DNA from: Microtetraspora sp. NBRC 13810
GTDB lineage: Bacteria > Actinomycetota > Actinomycetes > Streptosporangiales > Streptosporangiaceae
Reading direction: 5' to 3'
Length of the DNA: 64,000 bases
Assembly: GCF_030268685.1 (NCBI RefSeq)
Contig: NZ_BSRQ01000002.1
Location: 682,001-746,000 of the forward strand
The position numbers and the translations under genes were made by a program. Below the pieces are notes generated by a model that was given only the letters and a program-made list of their open reading frames with translations, ran no database searches and was not told the DNA's origin. Shown piece by piece: positions 7,964 through 16,171 of this stretch (positions within the stretch are counted from its first letter, which is position 1; each line of letters starts with the position of its first letter).

Positions 7964-8349
7964 GCGACCGCGGTGATCTCCACGAGCTGGCCGGGGTAGC
8001 CCAGACAGGAGACGCCCAGCAGGGTGGAGGTGTGCGGGCCCCAGGAGAGGGCGGAGTCGCGGACGACCTGCCAGACGCGGCTCAGGTCGGCCGGGTCGGC
8101 GGACACCACGTACACCGTGCTGGCGAGGACCCTGCCCAGGTCGCTGCCGACCTCGGCCAGGGCCTCGGCGAGGTTGGCCAACACCCGGCGGGTCTGTTCC
8201 TCCGCGTCGCCGGGGCCGACGAGGTGACCGGCGGGGTCGAGGGGTACGGCTCCCGCCATGAAGGCCAGCCGGTCGCCCGCCTCCACCACCGCGGCGTGCG
8301 CGTAGCCCGGCGGGGGGAACAGACCCGGCACGACGACGTGACGAACCAT
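7945..8349 (-). CDS. RidA/YjgF-family protein lacking the catalytic Arg
   Basis: 134 residues of the RidA (YjgF/YER057c/UK114) fold: FMAGAVPLDPAGHLVGPGDAEEQTR, a central VYVVSADPADL stretch and the C-terminal PGQLVEITAV. True RidA enzymes use an Arg in an R-x-x-V-E context to hydrolyse reactive enamines and imines; here that position is Gln, so 2-iminopropionate deaminase activity is doubtful and the protein likely belongs to a divergent subgroup. The ATG at 8349 has GGAGAGGA upstream. The 3' end is partly duplicated downstream. Confidence 0.85.
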   Translation of the reverse strand: MVRHVVVPGLFPPPGYAHAAVVEAGDRLAFMAGAVPLDPAGHLVGPGDAEEQTRRVLANLAEALAEVGSDLGRVLASTVYVVSADPADLSRVWQVVRDSALSWGPHTSTLLGVSCLGYPGQLVEITAVASVPRD

Positions 8350-8423
8350 CAGATCCTCTCCTTCCGTGGGGACGGTGCATGAGTGTGGTCCACGCCGCCC
8401 CGCCGGGTCATCCGGTTATCGCC

Positions 8424-9179
8424 TCACAACGACGCGCGGCGCATGGCGAGGGTGCCGAGGACGACGCCGAGCGCGGCGATCGCGGCGGCGGCGAGCAGGC
8501 CGGGCGGGACGGACGGGTGGAGGAGGTCGCCGGCGAAGAGGCTCCTGGTGGCCTCGACGACGTAACGGAGCGGGTTGAACTGGGCGGCGACGGCCAGCCA
8601 GGAGGGCGCGTTCTCCATCGGGAGCAGCACGCCGGACAGCAGCAGCAACGGGAAGAGCGCGAACTGCTGGACGCTCCAGAAGAGCGCCGGCTGCCGCCGG
8701 GCGGCGATCGCCAGGGCGAGGGACAGGGAACCGAGCCCGACGCCGAGCGTGACCAGGAGGAGCAGGCCGGCCGCTACGCCGGCCGGGTGGAGCCGGAAGC
8801 CGAAGGGCATGACGACCAGCACGATCAGCGCCGCCTGGGCGAGAAGGATCAGGATGTGCTTCATCGTGTGACCGATCATGATCGCCGCCCGGTTCAGCGG
8901 CGTGACCATCATCCGCTCGAACGACCCGGTGGCGAGTTCCGTGATCATCGTGTAGCCCGCGCCGGACGCGCCGAACAGCGCCAGCATCACCAGGATCCCG
9001 GGGACGAACCACTGCCACGGCGACCCCGCCCCGACGCCGGGGAGGCCGGCCAGCAGCGGGCCGAAGAAGACCAGGAAGACCAGCGGCTCCATCATGGTGA
9101 GCACGAGTCCCAGGGGACTGCGCAGTTCGGGGCGGACCTGCCGGGCGAAGACGATCCCGGTGGCGGTGACGAGGTTCAT
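8424..9179 (-). CDS. ABC-2 type multidrug exporter permease, DrrB-like
   Basis: 251 residues with six predicted membrane segments (for example WFVPGILVMLALFGASGAGY and LILLAQAALIVLVVMPFG) in the ABC-2 permease pattern. It ends MRRASL. It overlaps the ATP-binding subunit by 4 bases (ATGA), so the pair forms one exporter resembling daunorubicin exporter DrrAB. The substrate is unknown; the divergent MarR regulator suggests induction by a small toxic or signalling molecule. No biosynthetic genes lie nearby. Confidence 0.88.
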   Translation of the reverse strand: MNLVTATGIVFARQVRPELRSPLGLVLTMMEPLVFLVFFGPLLAGLPGVGAGSPWQWFVPGILVMLALFGASGAGYTMITELATGSFERMMVTPLNRAAIMIGHTMKHILILLAQAALIVLVVMPFGFRLHPAGVAAGLLLLVTLGVGLGSLSLALAIAARRQPALFWSVQQFALFPLLLLSGVLLPMENAPSWLAVAAQFNPLRYVVEATRSLFAGDLLHPSVPPGLLAAAAIAALGVVLGTLAMRRASL

Positions 9180-10147
9180 GCCGCGGCTCCTTCGGCGTCG
9201 CCCTCGCGCAGGCTGCGCCCGGTGAGGTTGAGGAACACGTCGTCGAGGGTGGGCCGGCGCAGGTCGGCGGTCAGCGCCTTGACCCCCTCGCCGTCCAGCG
9301 TGCGCAGCAACTCGGGCAGTACGGCGTCGCCCTGCCGTACCCGCGCCCGCACGGTCGTCCCCTCCACGGTCACCGCCGGGCCGGACGCGAAGCGTTCCGC
9401 GACCCCGCCGGCCCGCGCGGCTTCGGGACCGGTGCCGGTGGTGAGGGTGATGACGTCGCCGGCCAGGTCGGCCTTGAGCTGCTGCGGGGTGTCGTCGGCG
9501 ATGACCCTGCCGTGGTCGATCACCATGACCCGCTCGGCCATCGAGTCGGCCTCCTCCAGGTAGTGCGTGGTGAGGAAGATCGTGGTGCCGGACTCCGCGC
9601 GCAGGCGCAGAATGTGCCGCCAGAGGTTGGCGCGGTTCTGCGGGTCCAGGCCGGTCGAGGGCTCGTCCAGGAAGAGCAGTCTCGGCCGGTGCACCAGGCC
9701 GAGGGCGATGTCCAGCCGCCGCCGCTGCCCGCCGGAGAGCGTGCCCGCCGTACGGCCGGCCTGTTCCGCCAGGTCGAGCGAGTCGAGGAGCTCCGCCGCC
9801 CGCGTCCGCGACTCGGCACCGCTCATCCCGTAGCAGCGGCCCTGGGTGATCAGCTCGTCCCGCACCACGAACTGCTCCCCCGCGCCGTGGCCCTGGCCGA
9901 TGTAGCCGATCCGCCGCCGGGTCCCCGCCGGGTCGGCCACCACGTCGCAGCCCGCCACGACGGCCGTCCCCGCGGTGGGCGGGAGCAGCGTCGTGAGCAT
10001 CCGCAGGCTGGTCGACTTTCCCGCGCCGTTCGGCCCGAGAAAGGCCACGAGTTCTCCTTCTCCGACATCGATGTCGAGTCCGCGAACGGCTTCGACGACC
10101 TCTTTCCTGACCCGGAAACGCCGGGCCAGTCCACGGGTGTGAATCAT
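9176..10147 (-). CDS. ABC exporter ATP-binding protein, DrrA-like
   Basis: 323 residues. Walker A GPNGAGKST near residue 40, signature LSGGQRRRLDIALGL, Walker B LLFLDEPSTGLDP, the switch His in LTTHYLEEAD, and the C-terminal DrrA extension ending in LDDVFLNLTGRSL. It powers the permease encoded immediately downstream. The ATG at 10147 is preceded by GGAGGAAAAG. It is transcribed divergently from the MarR gene at 10290, which is the likely regulator. Confidence 0.92.
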   Translation of the reverse strand: MIHTRGLARRFRVRKEVVEAVRGLDIDVGEGELVAFLGPNGAGKSTSLRMLTTLLPPTAGTAVVAGCDVVADPAGTRRRIGYIGQGHGAGEQFVVRDELITQGRCYGMSGAESRTRAAELLDSLDLAEQAGRTAGTLSGGQRRRLDIALGLVHRPRLLFLDEPSTGLDPQNRANLWRHILRLRAESGTTIFLTTHYLEEADSMAERVMVIDHGRVIADDTPQQLKADLAGDVITLTTGTGPEAARAGGVAERFASGPAVTVEGTTVRARVRQGDAVLPELLRTLDGEGVKALTADLRRPTLDDVFLNLTGRSLREGDAEGAAA

Positions 10148-10283
10148 TCTTTTCCTCCGTTTTCGGGCAGCACGAAGCCCGCTTCGGGGCAGCGCGAATC
10201 GCCGCGTGACCAGGGTGGGATTGCCCGCCGTGGTTCTCGCCCGGCGGGAGTTCGAAAAGCCTAGGTTAGAATGACGGTAAAAT

Positions 10284-10298
10284 GTCAGGGTGCCTGAC
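10284..10298. promoter_or_regulatory. Palindrome over the marR start codon
   Basis: GTCAGG-GTG-CCTGAC is a perfect inverted repeat whose 3-base centre is the GTG start codon itself. A TAGAAT -10 element sits at 10267-10272, giving a predicted leader of only about 10 bases. A MarR dimer bound here would block its own transcription; effect on the divergent exporter is inferred. Confidence 0.5.
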
Positions 10299-10751
10299 GA
10301 TTTATCCGAGCGACGTCCCCCGAAGCCGCCGATTCCTTACCTCCTGGCCTACGCGCACACCCTCGCCGCCCGCCACGCGGAGGAGGAGCTGCGACCGCAC
10401 GGCCTCACCATCCGCCAGTACGGCGTGCTCGCCCAACTGGCTTTGGAGCCGGAGCTGACCACCTCCGAGCTGGCCCGCCAGCTCGGCGTCAGCCGCCAGT
10501 CGCTGCACGAGATGGTCGCGGAGCTGGAGCGCGCGGGCCGCCTCATGCGGGGTCCCGGCGCCTCGGGCCGCACCCGCAGGCTCGCCCTCACCCCGGAGAC
10601 CCGGCGGTTGCTGGTCAGGCTGCGCGAGCCGGTGGAGTGGATGGAGGCCGACTTCCTCAGCGGCCTGACCTCGCGCGAGATCGAGCTCCTCCGCCGCCTC
10701 CTCCAGCGGCTGCTCGCGCACGCCACCGACGACGAGACCTGGCTCGCCTGA
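10290..10751 (+). CDS. MarR-family transcriptional regulator
   Basis: 153 residues with the MarR winged helix: RQYGVLAQLALEPELTTSELARQLGVSRQSLHEMVAELERAG is split here as the H2-H4 region (about residues 44-85), followed by the wing (RTRRLALTPETRRLL). MarR proteins are dimeric ligand-released repressors. It is divergent from the DrrAB-like exporter, so exporter control is the obvious role. The GTG at 10290 gives the family-typical N-terminus; the next candidate would cut into the first helix. Confidence 0.88.
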   Translation: MPDDLSERRPPKPPIPYLLAYAHTLAARHAEEELRPHGLTIRQYGVLAQLALEPELTTSELARQLGVSRQSLHEMVAELERAGRLMRGPGASGRTRRLALTPETRRLLVRLREPVEWMEADFLSGLTSREIELLRRLLQRLLAHATDDETWLA

Positions 10752-10770
10752 CCCGGTGACCCGGGCGGGG

Positions 10771-11829
10771 CTACCCGCCCAGGGACGTGCGGAACTCGGT
10801 GAGCTTGGCGTCCAGCCTGGCCCGGATCCGATCCCTGGCCGCCATCCTCGGCACGCCGGACATGAGCAGGTCGTCGTAGTCGGTGTCCAGGTGGCGGATG
10901 GAGGCGACGACCGCGAGGGTGATGGCGTTCTCGTCCAGGGCGCGGGCGGCGGCCGTTCGGCCGACCCGGCCGCTGCCGCGCAGGGCGGCGTGACCGGCGA
11001 TCGACTCTGCGCGGTCCGGCGGGCAGGAGGGGAAGAGCCGCAGGATCTCGGCGGCCATCCGGGCCTGGAACTCCACGTCCTGGTCGGCCCGGCGTTCCCG
11101 GTCGCGCTCGCGACGGCGCTGCCGTACCTCCTCGTCGGCGAAGCACCGCTCCTCGGCGCGGGCCAGCGCGGCCTCCTCCACCAGGATGCCCTGACGCTGG
11201 TAGACCTTGCGGCGCCGGTTGTAGGCGACGACCAGCGCGGACAGACCGCTCTCCTTCTTGGCCCGGCGGCTCAGCGCGGCGTCGCCCGCGGGGAGGAAGA
11301 CCAGGTGGTCGAGGTCGGCGCAGGTGAGGCAGTGCGGGCGGTCGGCCTCCATGATGAGGTACGGGCCGGTGCCGCGGCAGCTCACGCAGGTCCACGGCTC
11401 GACCGGGGCGACCGCCACCAGGTCGGGCGCCTTCAGCTGGCGTTCGGTCAGCTTCTGGACCCTGGCCTCGCTCAGGTCGGGCGAGATCCAGTGCACGCGG
11501 AACGCGCGTTCGGCCGCGTCGCCGCCGGCCGCCGTGAAGCGCAGTTCCCTGCGGTCCCGGGTGCCGGACAGGTAAGGCGTCTCGACCGGGCGCAGGCCCT
11601 TCTCCTCCGCCCACCGTTTCAGCAGGTCGGCGGCGGTGACGAGGCGCTCGGCGTCGACGGCGGCCAGTTGCTCCAGGGCGGGGGCGCGACCTTGGCGCCA
11701 CTCGTCCACATGCCGGGAGCGGAGCCAGCGCAGGCCGGTCGCCACATCGATGAAGGTGACGTACTTGCGGTGGGTGAGCGCTACCTCGGCCGCGTCCGCG
11801 ACCCTGCGCGCCAGGTTGGACCGGCTCAT
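10771..11829 (-). CDS. DUF2293-containing protein with CxxC zinc motifs
   Basis: 352 residues beginning MSRSNLARRVADAAE. It contains a treble-clef-like CVSCRGTG...HCLTCADLDH pair of CxxC motifs (about residues 130-155), the SRRAKKESGLSALVV block typical of the actinobacterial family, a long charged helix (RQRRRERDRERRADQD), and the C-terminal DUF2293 region (AITLAVVASIRHLDTDYD, GVPRMAARDRIR). Function unknown; the zinc ribbon and basic surface suggest nucleic-acid contact. The longer frame upstream to 12210 runs through the SSI-like gene and is rejected. Confidence 0.8.
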   Translation of the reverse strand: MSRSNLARRVADAAEVALTHRKYVTFIDVATGLRWLRSRHVDEWRQGRAPALEQLAAVDAERLVTAADLLKRWAEEKGLRPVETPYLSGTRDRRELRFTAAGGDAAERAFRVHWISPDLSEARVQKLTERQLKAPDLVAVAPVEPWTCVSCRGTGPYLIMEADRPHCLTCADLDHLVFLPAGDAALSRRAKKESGLSALVVAYNRRRKVYQRQGILVEEAALARAEERCFADEEVRQRRRERDRERRADQDVEFQARMAAEILRLFPSCPPDRAESIAGHAALRGSGRVGRTAAARALDENAITLAVVASIRHLDTDYDDLLMSGVPRMAARDRIRARLDAKLTEFRTSLGG

Positions 11830-11948
11830 TCCCCACAGCTTGCCGTATCGGACCGGCGCCGGCGCCCGGGTCCGGGAACGCCGGAGGGGCCCGGGCAGGA
11901 TCGCCCGGGCCCCTCGGGATCCGCGGGGTTCCGCGGATCGGCGGCGGA

Positions 11949-12434
11949 CTAGAACCGGAAGACGGCGCCGGTGGCGGCGTTCAGCAGGCAGCGGTTGCCG
12001 AAGGTCTGCTGGAAGCGGATGGTGCGCCCGTTCCAGGTGCCCTGCGCCCTCGCGTTGACGGGCGCGTAGATCCTCGGGCAGGCGGCCGGCTGCGGCGTGA
12101 GGAAGCCGGGGTTCCCGCCGACACCGCTGACCTCGTTGCAGGCGGCCCAGCGGTACGGGTGCCCGGGTCGTGCCGGGTTGCACCACAGGGTGACGGAACG
12201 CTCCCGCCACCTGCCGTTGAAGCTGTCCCGGGTCGTGAGCTCCAGCACGCGGTAACCGGGCCTCGGGTGGAAGTCCCAGTCGTCACCCCCCAGCCAGTCG
12301 ACGGGCGGGAACGGATCCGCGGCCACGGTGCGGGTCTCAGGCCCGGCGGCGGTCGCCTGGGCCGAGGCGGTGGCCATGGTCATGCCGATGATCAGAGCCG
12401 AGCCGAGGACGGCCAGCTGCGTAAGACGTCGCAT
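11949..12434 (-). CDS. Secreted subtilisin-inhibitor-like (SSI, MEROPS I16) protein
   Basis: 161 residues with a clear signal peptide (MRRLTQLAVLGSALIIG, cleavage near ASAQA). Cys85, Cys99, Cys119 and Cys149 have spacings 14-20-30, essentially those of the two disulfides in Streptomyces subtilisin inhibitor. The reactive-site region reads CPRIYAPV against CPMVYDPV in SSI, which places Arg121 at P1, a trypsin-type specificity. The end GTWNGRT...TFGNRC...GAVFRF is the family signature. SSI proteins are exported dimers that block serine proteases. It is divergent from protease B. ATG 12434 has GGGGGA 5 bases upstream. Confidence 0.85.
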   Translation of the reverse strand: MRRLTQLAVLGSALIIGMTMATASAQATAAGPETRTVAADPFPPVDWLGGDDWDFHPRPGYRVLELTTRDSFNGRWRERSVTLWCNPARPGHPYRWAACNEVSGVGGNPGFLTPQPAACPRIYAPVNARAQGTWNGRTIRFQQTFGNRCLLNAATGAVFRF

Positions 12435-12437
12435 CAA

Positions 12438-12766
12438 TCCCCCGTGTTCGCTTGACGTCAGGTCCCGCCCAGCGTCCCGTACCGGATCGATCCAGGGCCG
12501 GAGCGACGCCCCGGGATTGAGTCAAAATCAGACGGCAAGATCACCATTTCGGTTCCACTGATCAGATAACGAAGAGATAACGGTCTTTCCGTTTGTACCG
12601 ATTCAAGGTGCTTCGAGCATGATCAGCCGAGTACGGTCTCGACTTGTCTCTTTACGAGGTCATGGATCGCCTTTGTGATCCTTGTGACCAAAGTGCGTAC
12701 GGATGTACGGGCCGCAGCACCCCTCATCGCCGGCCCCGCCGTACGACTCTCCGAGAAGGAGTCAGA
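12438..12766. other. Divergent regulatory region between the SSI-like gene and protease B
   Basis: 329 bases without a supportable gene. A lower-GC stretch (12525-12600, containing ATAACGAAGAGATAACGG) likely carries promoters. A leader hairpin CGTAC (12696-12700)/GTACG (12705-12709) precedes the protease B ribosome-binding site. Confidence 0.4.
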
Positions 12767-14335
12767 TTGAACACCCGAGCCAAGCGCCTGATCCTGCCGG
12801 TCGGCGGCGCGCTCCTCGCGTCCACCGTCGTCGGCGTCTCGATGTCCGCGACGGCGCAGGCGGCGCCGGACCGGAAGAGCGCCACGCTGGCCGCCTCCAC
12901 CGACGCCAAGGCGATCGCCGGCAACTGGAACGCCAAGAAGCTCCAGTCCGCCAAGAGCTACCTCGAAGACTCGACCGCCGCAGGCCGCCTCAAGTCCTCC
13001 GCCACCAAGGCCGCGGCCGACGGCAAGGCCGGTTCCATCGCCCCGTCGGGCCAGACCAGCCGCACGGCCGGCAAGTCGAAGAACGTGAACCTGCCCACCA
13101 CGGTCGGCAAGGTCTTCTTCGAGGTCGACGGCAAGCCGTACTGGTGCTCCGGTTCCGCGATCCAGTCGAAGTACCACAACCTGGTCGCCACTGCCGGGCA
13201 CTGCGTCTACGACACCGACAAGAACAAGCCGGTGCAGAACTTCGTGTTCATCCCCGGCTACTACCAGGGCAAGGCTCCCTGGGGGATCTACGTCGGCGCC
13301 AAGGTGCACACGCACTACGACTTCGACGTCTACGAGGACTACGACAAGGACTACGCCTTCGTCAACGTCTACAACGGGATCAAGCAGACGGGCGAGAAGG
13401 AGGTCGTCAAGTCGGAGTACGAGAAGCACAAGGGCTTCAAGTACACCGTCGACAAGGCGATCTCCCAGAAGGAGTACGAGGAGGGCGTCGACAAGTACGG
13501 CGTCAACGGCCCGTACTGGAAGCGGCTGTCCGACCCCACGGTCGAGACCGTCGGCAAGCCCGCCGACGCCGAGAAGTACCTTGAGGACTACATCAAGGAC
13601 GGTCGCAACGGCGTCAAGCTGGCCGCCGTCGAGGTCACCGAGGCGACCTACGCCAAGGCGCCCAAGGGCCTCGAGAACAACGCCCAGTACGAGCGCAAGA
13701 CCGTCAAGCTGCCGATCAGCCAGGAGGAGTACAAGTCGCTCCTCGTCCAGAAGGGCGACGGCAAGTTCCTCGGCAAGCTCGAAGCCGACAAGGACAAGAA
13801 CGGCAACGAGATCGCCTGGTTCAAGACCCAGTACTTCGTGAAGAAGTGGGTCAAGACCACGGTGAAGGAGCTGTACTTCCGCAGCCACTACTACGTGAAG
13901 ACCTTCACCGACGCCGGGCGCCTCGGCGACAACGTGGCCGAGCAGGGCTTCGCGTGGAACCAGAAGCTCTACCAGAAGGCCTACGCCTTCGGTTACCCGA
14001 CCGCACCACACCTGGACGGTAACAAGCCCTACTCCGGGCAGACCATGAAGTGGTGCTACAACAAGATGTACCCGGCGCCGGCCGTGTCGTCGTACAAGGT
14101 CCAGGAGCAGGTGGCGCTGAAGTGCGCCTTCACTCCGGGAGCCAGCGGCGGCCCGCTGCTGCTGCAGTACAAGAACGCCAAGCGGACCGGTTACATCAAC
14201 GGTGTGGTGAGTCTCACCCTTGACACGGACGGTAACCGGCGCTACGACCGGATCACCACACCGTACTTCGACGGCGAGACCTACGGCATCTACAAGTACG
14301 CGGCGAACCTCTGGACCGGCAAGCTCGGAAGCTGA
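12767..14335 (+). CDS. Secreted serine protease with internal insertion, paralogue B
   Basis: 522 residues from a TTG start with GAAGGAG 6 bases upstream; the same NTRAKRL start occurs in paralogue E. Signal peptide about 1-32 (cleavage near AQA), pro-region with DGKAGSIAPSG, then NLPTTVGKVFF begins the protease fold. Triad present: His145 (ATAGHCVYD), Asp195 (DKDYAFVNV), Ser460 (GASGGPLL). Between Asp195 and Ser460 there is an insertion of about 175 residues (205-385) absent from paralogues A and C, containing repeated V/I-T/S-x-x-E-Y motifs. Predicted active, exported protease; the insertion's role is unknown. Confidence 0.88.
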   Translation: MNTRAKRLILPVGGALLASTVVGVSMSATAQAAPDRKSATLAASTDAKAIAGNWNAKKLQSAKSYLEDSTAAGRLKSSATKAAADGKAGSIAPSGQTSRTAGKSKNVNLPTTVGKVFFEVDGKPYWCSGSAIQSKYHNLVATAGHCVYDTDKNKPVQNFVFIPGYYQGKAPWGIYVGAKVHTHYDFDVYEDYDKDYAFVNVYNGIKQTGEKEVVKSEYEKHKGFKYTVDKAISQKEYEEGVDKYGVNGPYWKRLSDPTVETVGKPADAEKYLEDYIKDGRNGVKLAAVEVTEATYAKAPKGLENNAQYERKTVKLPISQEEYKSLLVQKGDGKFLGKLEADKDKNGNEIAWFKTQYFVKKWVKTTVKELYFRSHYYVKTFTDAGRLGDNVAEQGFAWNQKLYQKAYAFGYPTAPHLDGNKPYSGQTMKWCYNKMYPAPAVSSYKVQEQVALKCAFTPGASGGPLLLQYKNAKRTGYINGVVSLTLDTDGNRRYDRITTPYFDGETYGIYKYAANLWTGKLGS

Positions 14336-14357
14336 GGTAACGGCAGGTGAACGTACC

Positions 14358-14385
14358 AGGGGGCTCGGTTGACACCGGGTCCCCT
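14358..14385 (+). terminator. Hairpin terminator after protease B
   Basis: 12-bp stem (14358-14369 with 14374-14385, two G-U pairs) and a 4-base loop, 22 bases after the stop codon. Confidence 0.7.
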
Positions 14386-14589
14386 CGTTCGCTCTCCGCG
14401 CGCGCTTACCCGAGTTTTCCCGGGTTTTCGCGACGCGAAGGACCTGTTGACGCGGCCCTTATATCACGCAGGGCAAACTTGATCAGGTAACGGACCAGAA
14501 CCAGATCGTGCCCGCAAGCTACGGCGAACCAAGTGGATCTGGAAAAATCATCTTCCGTCGCCACTCTGAACTCTGAAAGGCCAGGCTCG

Positions 14590-15759
14590 ATGTCCCCCCG
14601 TATTCCGCGGATCATGAGCGCACTCGGCGGTTTGACCGCCGCGAGTGTGATCATTATGTCCGCGTTCTCGGGGATGTCCGCGGCGGCGGAGCCGTCGCGC
14701 AAGATCACGGCCGAGGTCATGTCCGTGCCCATGGCGAGAACCGGCGCGGACGTGGCGAAGGTGGAGGAGTACTGGCGTCCCGACCGGCTCTCCAAGGCCG
14801 ACAACTCCACCCCCAAGACGGCGGACCCCAAGCCGGTCGCCCCGGCGCGCGCCGAGGTCGGCAGCACGGCGGTCACCGCCGCCGCGAAGGCGTCGCCGAC
14901 CGCGGCCGCCGCCCCCAGCACCACGGAGAGCGCCACCGCCCCGGGCCTCCCTGCGCCCTGGACGGTCCAGCCGGCGCCCCCGGCGAAGGCCCTGCCGGTC
15001 TCCACCACGCCGCGGACGATAGGGAAGGTCTTCTTCCGGATCGGCGCCAAGGAGTACTGGTGCTCGGCCTCGGCGGTGCGGGCCCAGAACCGCAGCCTGG
15101 TGGCCACCGCCGGGCACTGCGCGTTCGACGTGCGGTCCGGCAAGCCGGTCGAATACTGGATCTTCGTCCCCAACTACCGGCCGGGCCAGCAGCCCGACGG
15201 CATCTACGTGGGCCACACGCTCTCCCTGCACCTCGACTACGCGGGCAAGGGCGACTACGACTACGACTACGCGTTCATCACGGTCAACAAGGGCTTCAAG
15301 TGGCAGGCCCAGAAGGACGCCAAGGGGCAACTGACCTACCGCCGGGTGTCGGTGGGGTACCTCCAGGACAACGTGGGCGGTCAGGGCATCACAGCGGGCC
15401 GGGGGACGACGGTGGCGGCCACCGCCTTCGGCTACCCGGCCGGCGCCCAGCCCGACGGCAGCAGGCCCTACGACGGCCACTCCCTCAAGTGGTGCTCGGG
15501 CACCACCAAGAAGGTGGTCTCGCCGACCTACCAACTGGAGCAGGGCATCTCCATCAAGGAGTGCGACTTCACCGCGGGCGCCAGCGGCGGCCCCTGGCTG
15601 GTCGTCTACAACGCCGGCACCGGCCTCGGCTTCCTCGACGGCATCAACAGCCTGAGCTGGAACCGCAAGGGCGGCAAGAACGACGAGATCTCGTCGCCCT
15701 ACTTCAATACGATTACCCAGGCGATCTACAACCGGGCACAGAGCATCGCGATCAACTGA
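14590..15759 (+). CDS. Secreted chymotrypsin-fold serine protease, paralogue C
   Basis: 389 residues. Signal peptide about 1-32 (SMSAAAE), a long Ala/Pro/Thr-rich pro-region or linker (about 75-140), then RTIGKVFF opens the protease fold. Triad complete: His176 (ATAGHCAFD), Asp226 (DYDYAFITV), Ser332 (GASGGPW). No large insertion. Counting six back from Ser332 gives Asp326 (ECDFTAGAS); if the ungapped alignment holds, this is the S1-pocket position 189, giving preference for Arg/Lys, unlike A and B, which have Ala there. ATG 14590 is preceded by GAAAGG; the frame opens earlier at 14533 but without a signal-peptide start. Confidence 0.88.
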   Translation: MSPRIPRIMSALGGLTAASVIIMSAFSGMSAAAEPSRKITAEVMSVPMARTGADVAKVEEYWRPDRLSKADNSTPKTADPKPVAPARAEVGSTAVTAAAKASPTAAAAPSTTESATAPGLPAPWTVQPAPPAKALPVSTTPRTIGKVFFRIGAKEYWCSASAVRAQNRSLVATAGHCAFDVRSGKPVEYWIFVPNYRPGQQPDGIYVGHTLSLHLDYAGKGDYDYDYAFITVNKGFKWQAQKDAKGQLTYRRVSVGYLQDNVGGQGITAGRGTTVAATAFGYPAGAQPDGSRPYDGHSLKWCSGTTKKVVSPTYQLEQGISIKECDFTAGASGGPWLVVYNAGTGLGFLDGINSLSWNRKGGKNDEISSPYFNTITQAIYNRAQSIAIN

Positions 15760-15789
15760 CCGGTTTGAGTGGGTTTGTCACAAACTGCA

Positions 15790-15828
15790 AGCAGAGGGGC
15801 CTCGGCGGATCGCCGGGGCCCCTCTGCT
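15790..15828 (+). terminator. Hairpin terminator after protease C
   Basis: 18-bp stem (15790-15807 with 15811-15828, one G-U pair) and a 3-base loop, about 30 bases after the stop codon. Confidence 0.8.
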
Positions 15829-16171
15829 GTGTGCGCGCGTTAGACGTGGGCCGGGCCGATTCGGTGCCATCGATTTAGTGTGATCTAGGCCACATACGAC
15901 CCGCTACGCACCGTGATTGCCCACTTACGTCCCATCGGTCACAGAAATCTCACGGTCTGGGTGATCTGCACAAACAGCCTTGATCGCAGATCGGGCCACC
16001 TCAGCCGCATCGCCGACCTAAACATCACAGAAGGGTAACGGCCACACAGAAGCGGATCTTCCCGCTCGAAGCGGCTACTGCACCCAAGATCGGCCCTGTA
16101 TGTTTCTGGCTATCCCTTTACTGACGCATGGGACGCAAGAGGCGTTCCACATCAGCGCAAGGAGTTACCTC
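15829..16171 (+). promoter_or_regulatory. Promoter and conserved leader of paralogue D
   Basis: About 340 bases with no gene. The last part (16112-16165) is a leader that is nearly repeated before paralogue E: both have ATCCCTTT, CTGACGC, GGGACGCAAGA and AGCGCAAGGAGT in the same order and spacing. It can fold into a hairpin TGGGACGC (16129-16136)/GCGTTCCA (16142-16149) just upstream of the AAGGAG ribosome-binding site. Confidence 0.55.

Noticed and set aside
8424-10751. Part of a natural-product gene cluster because of DrrAB-like exporter and MarR
   Set aside because: No biosynthetic enzymes are adjacent; the exporter and regulator are a self-contained unit.
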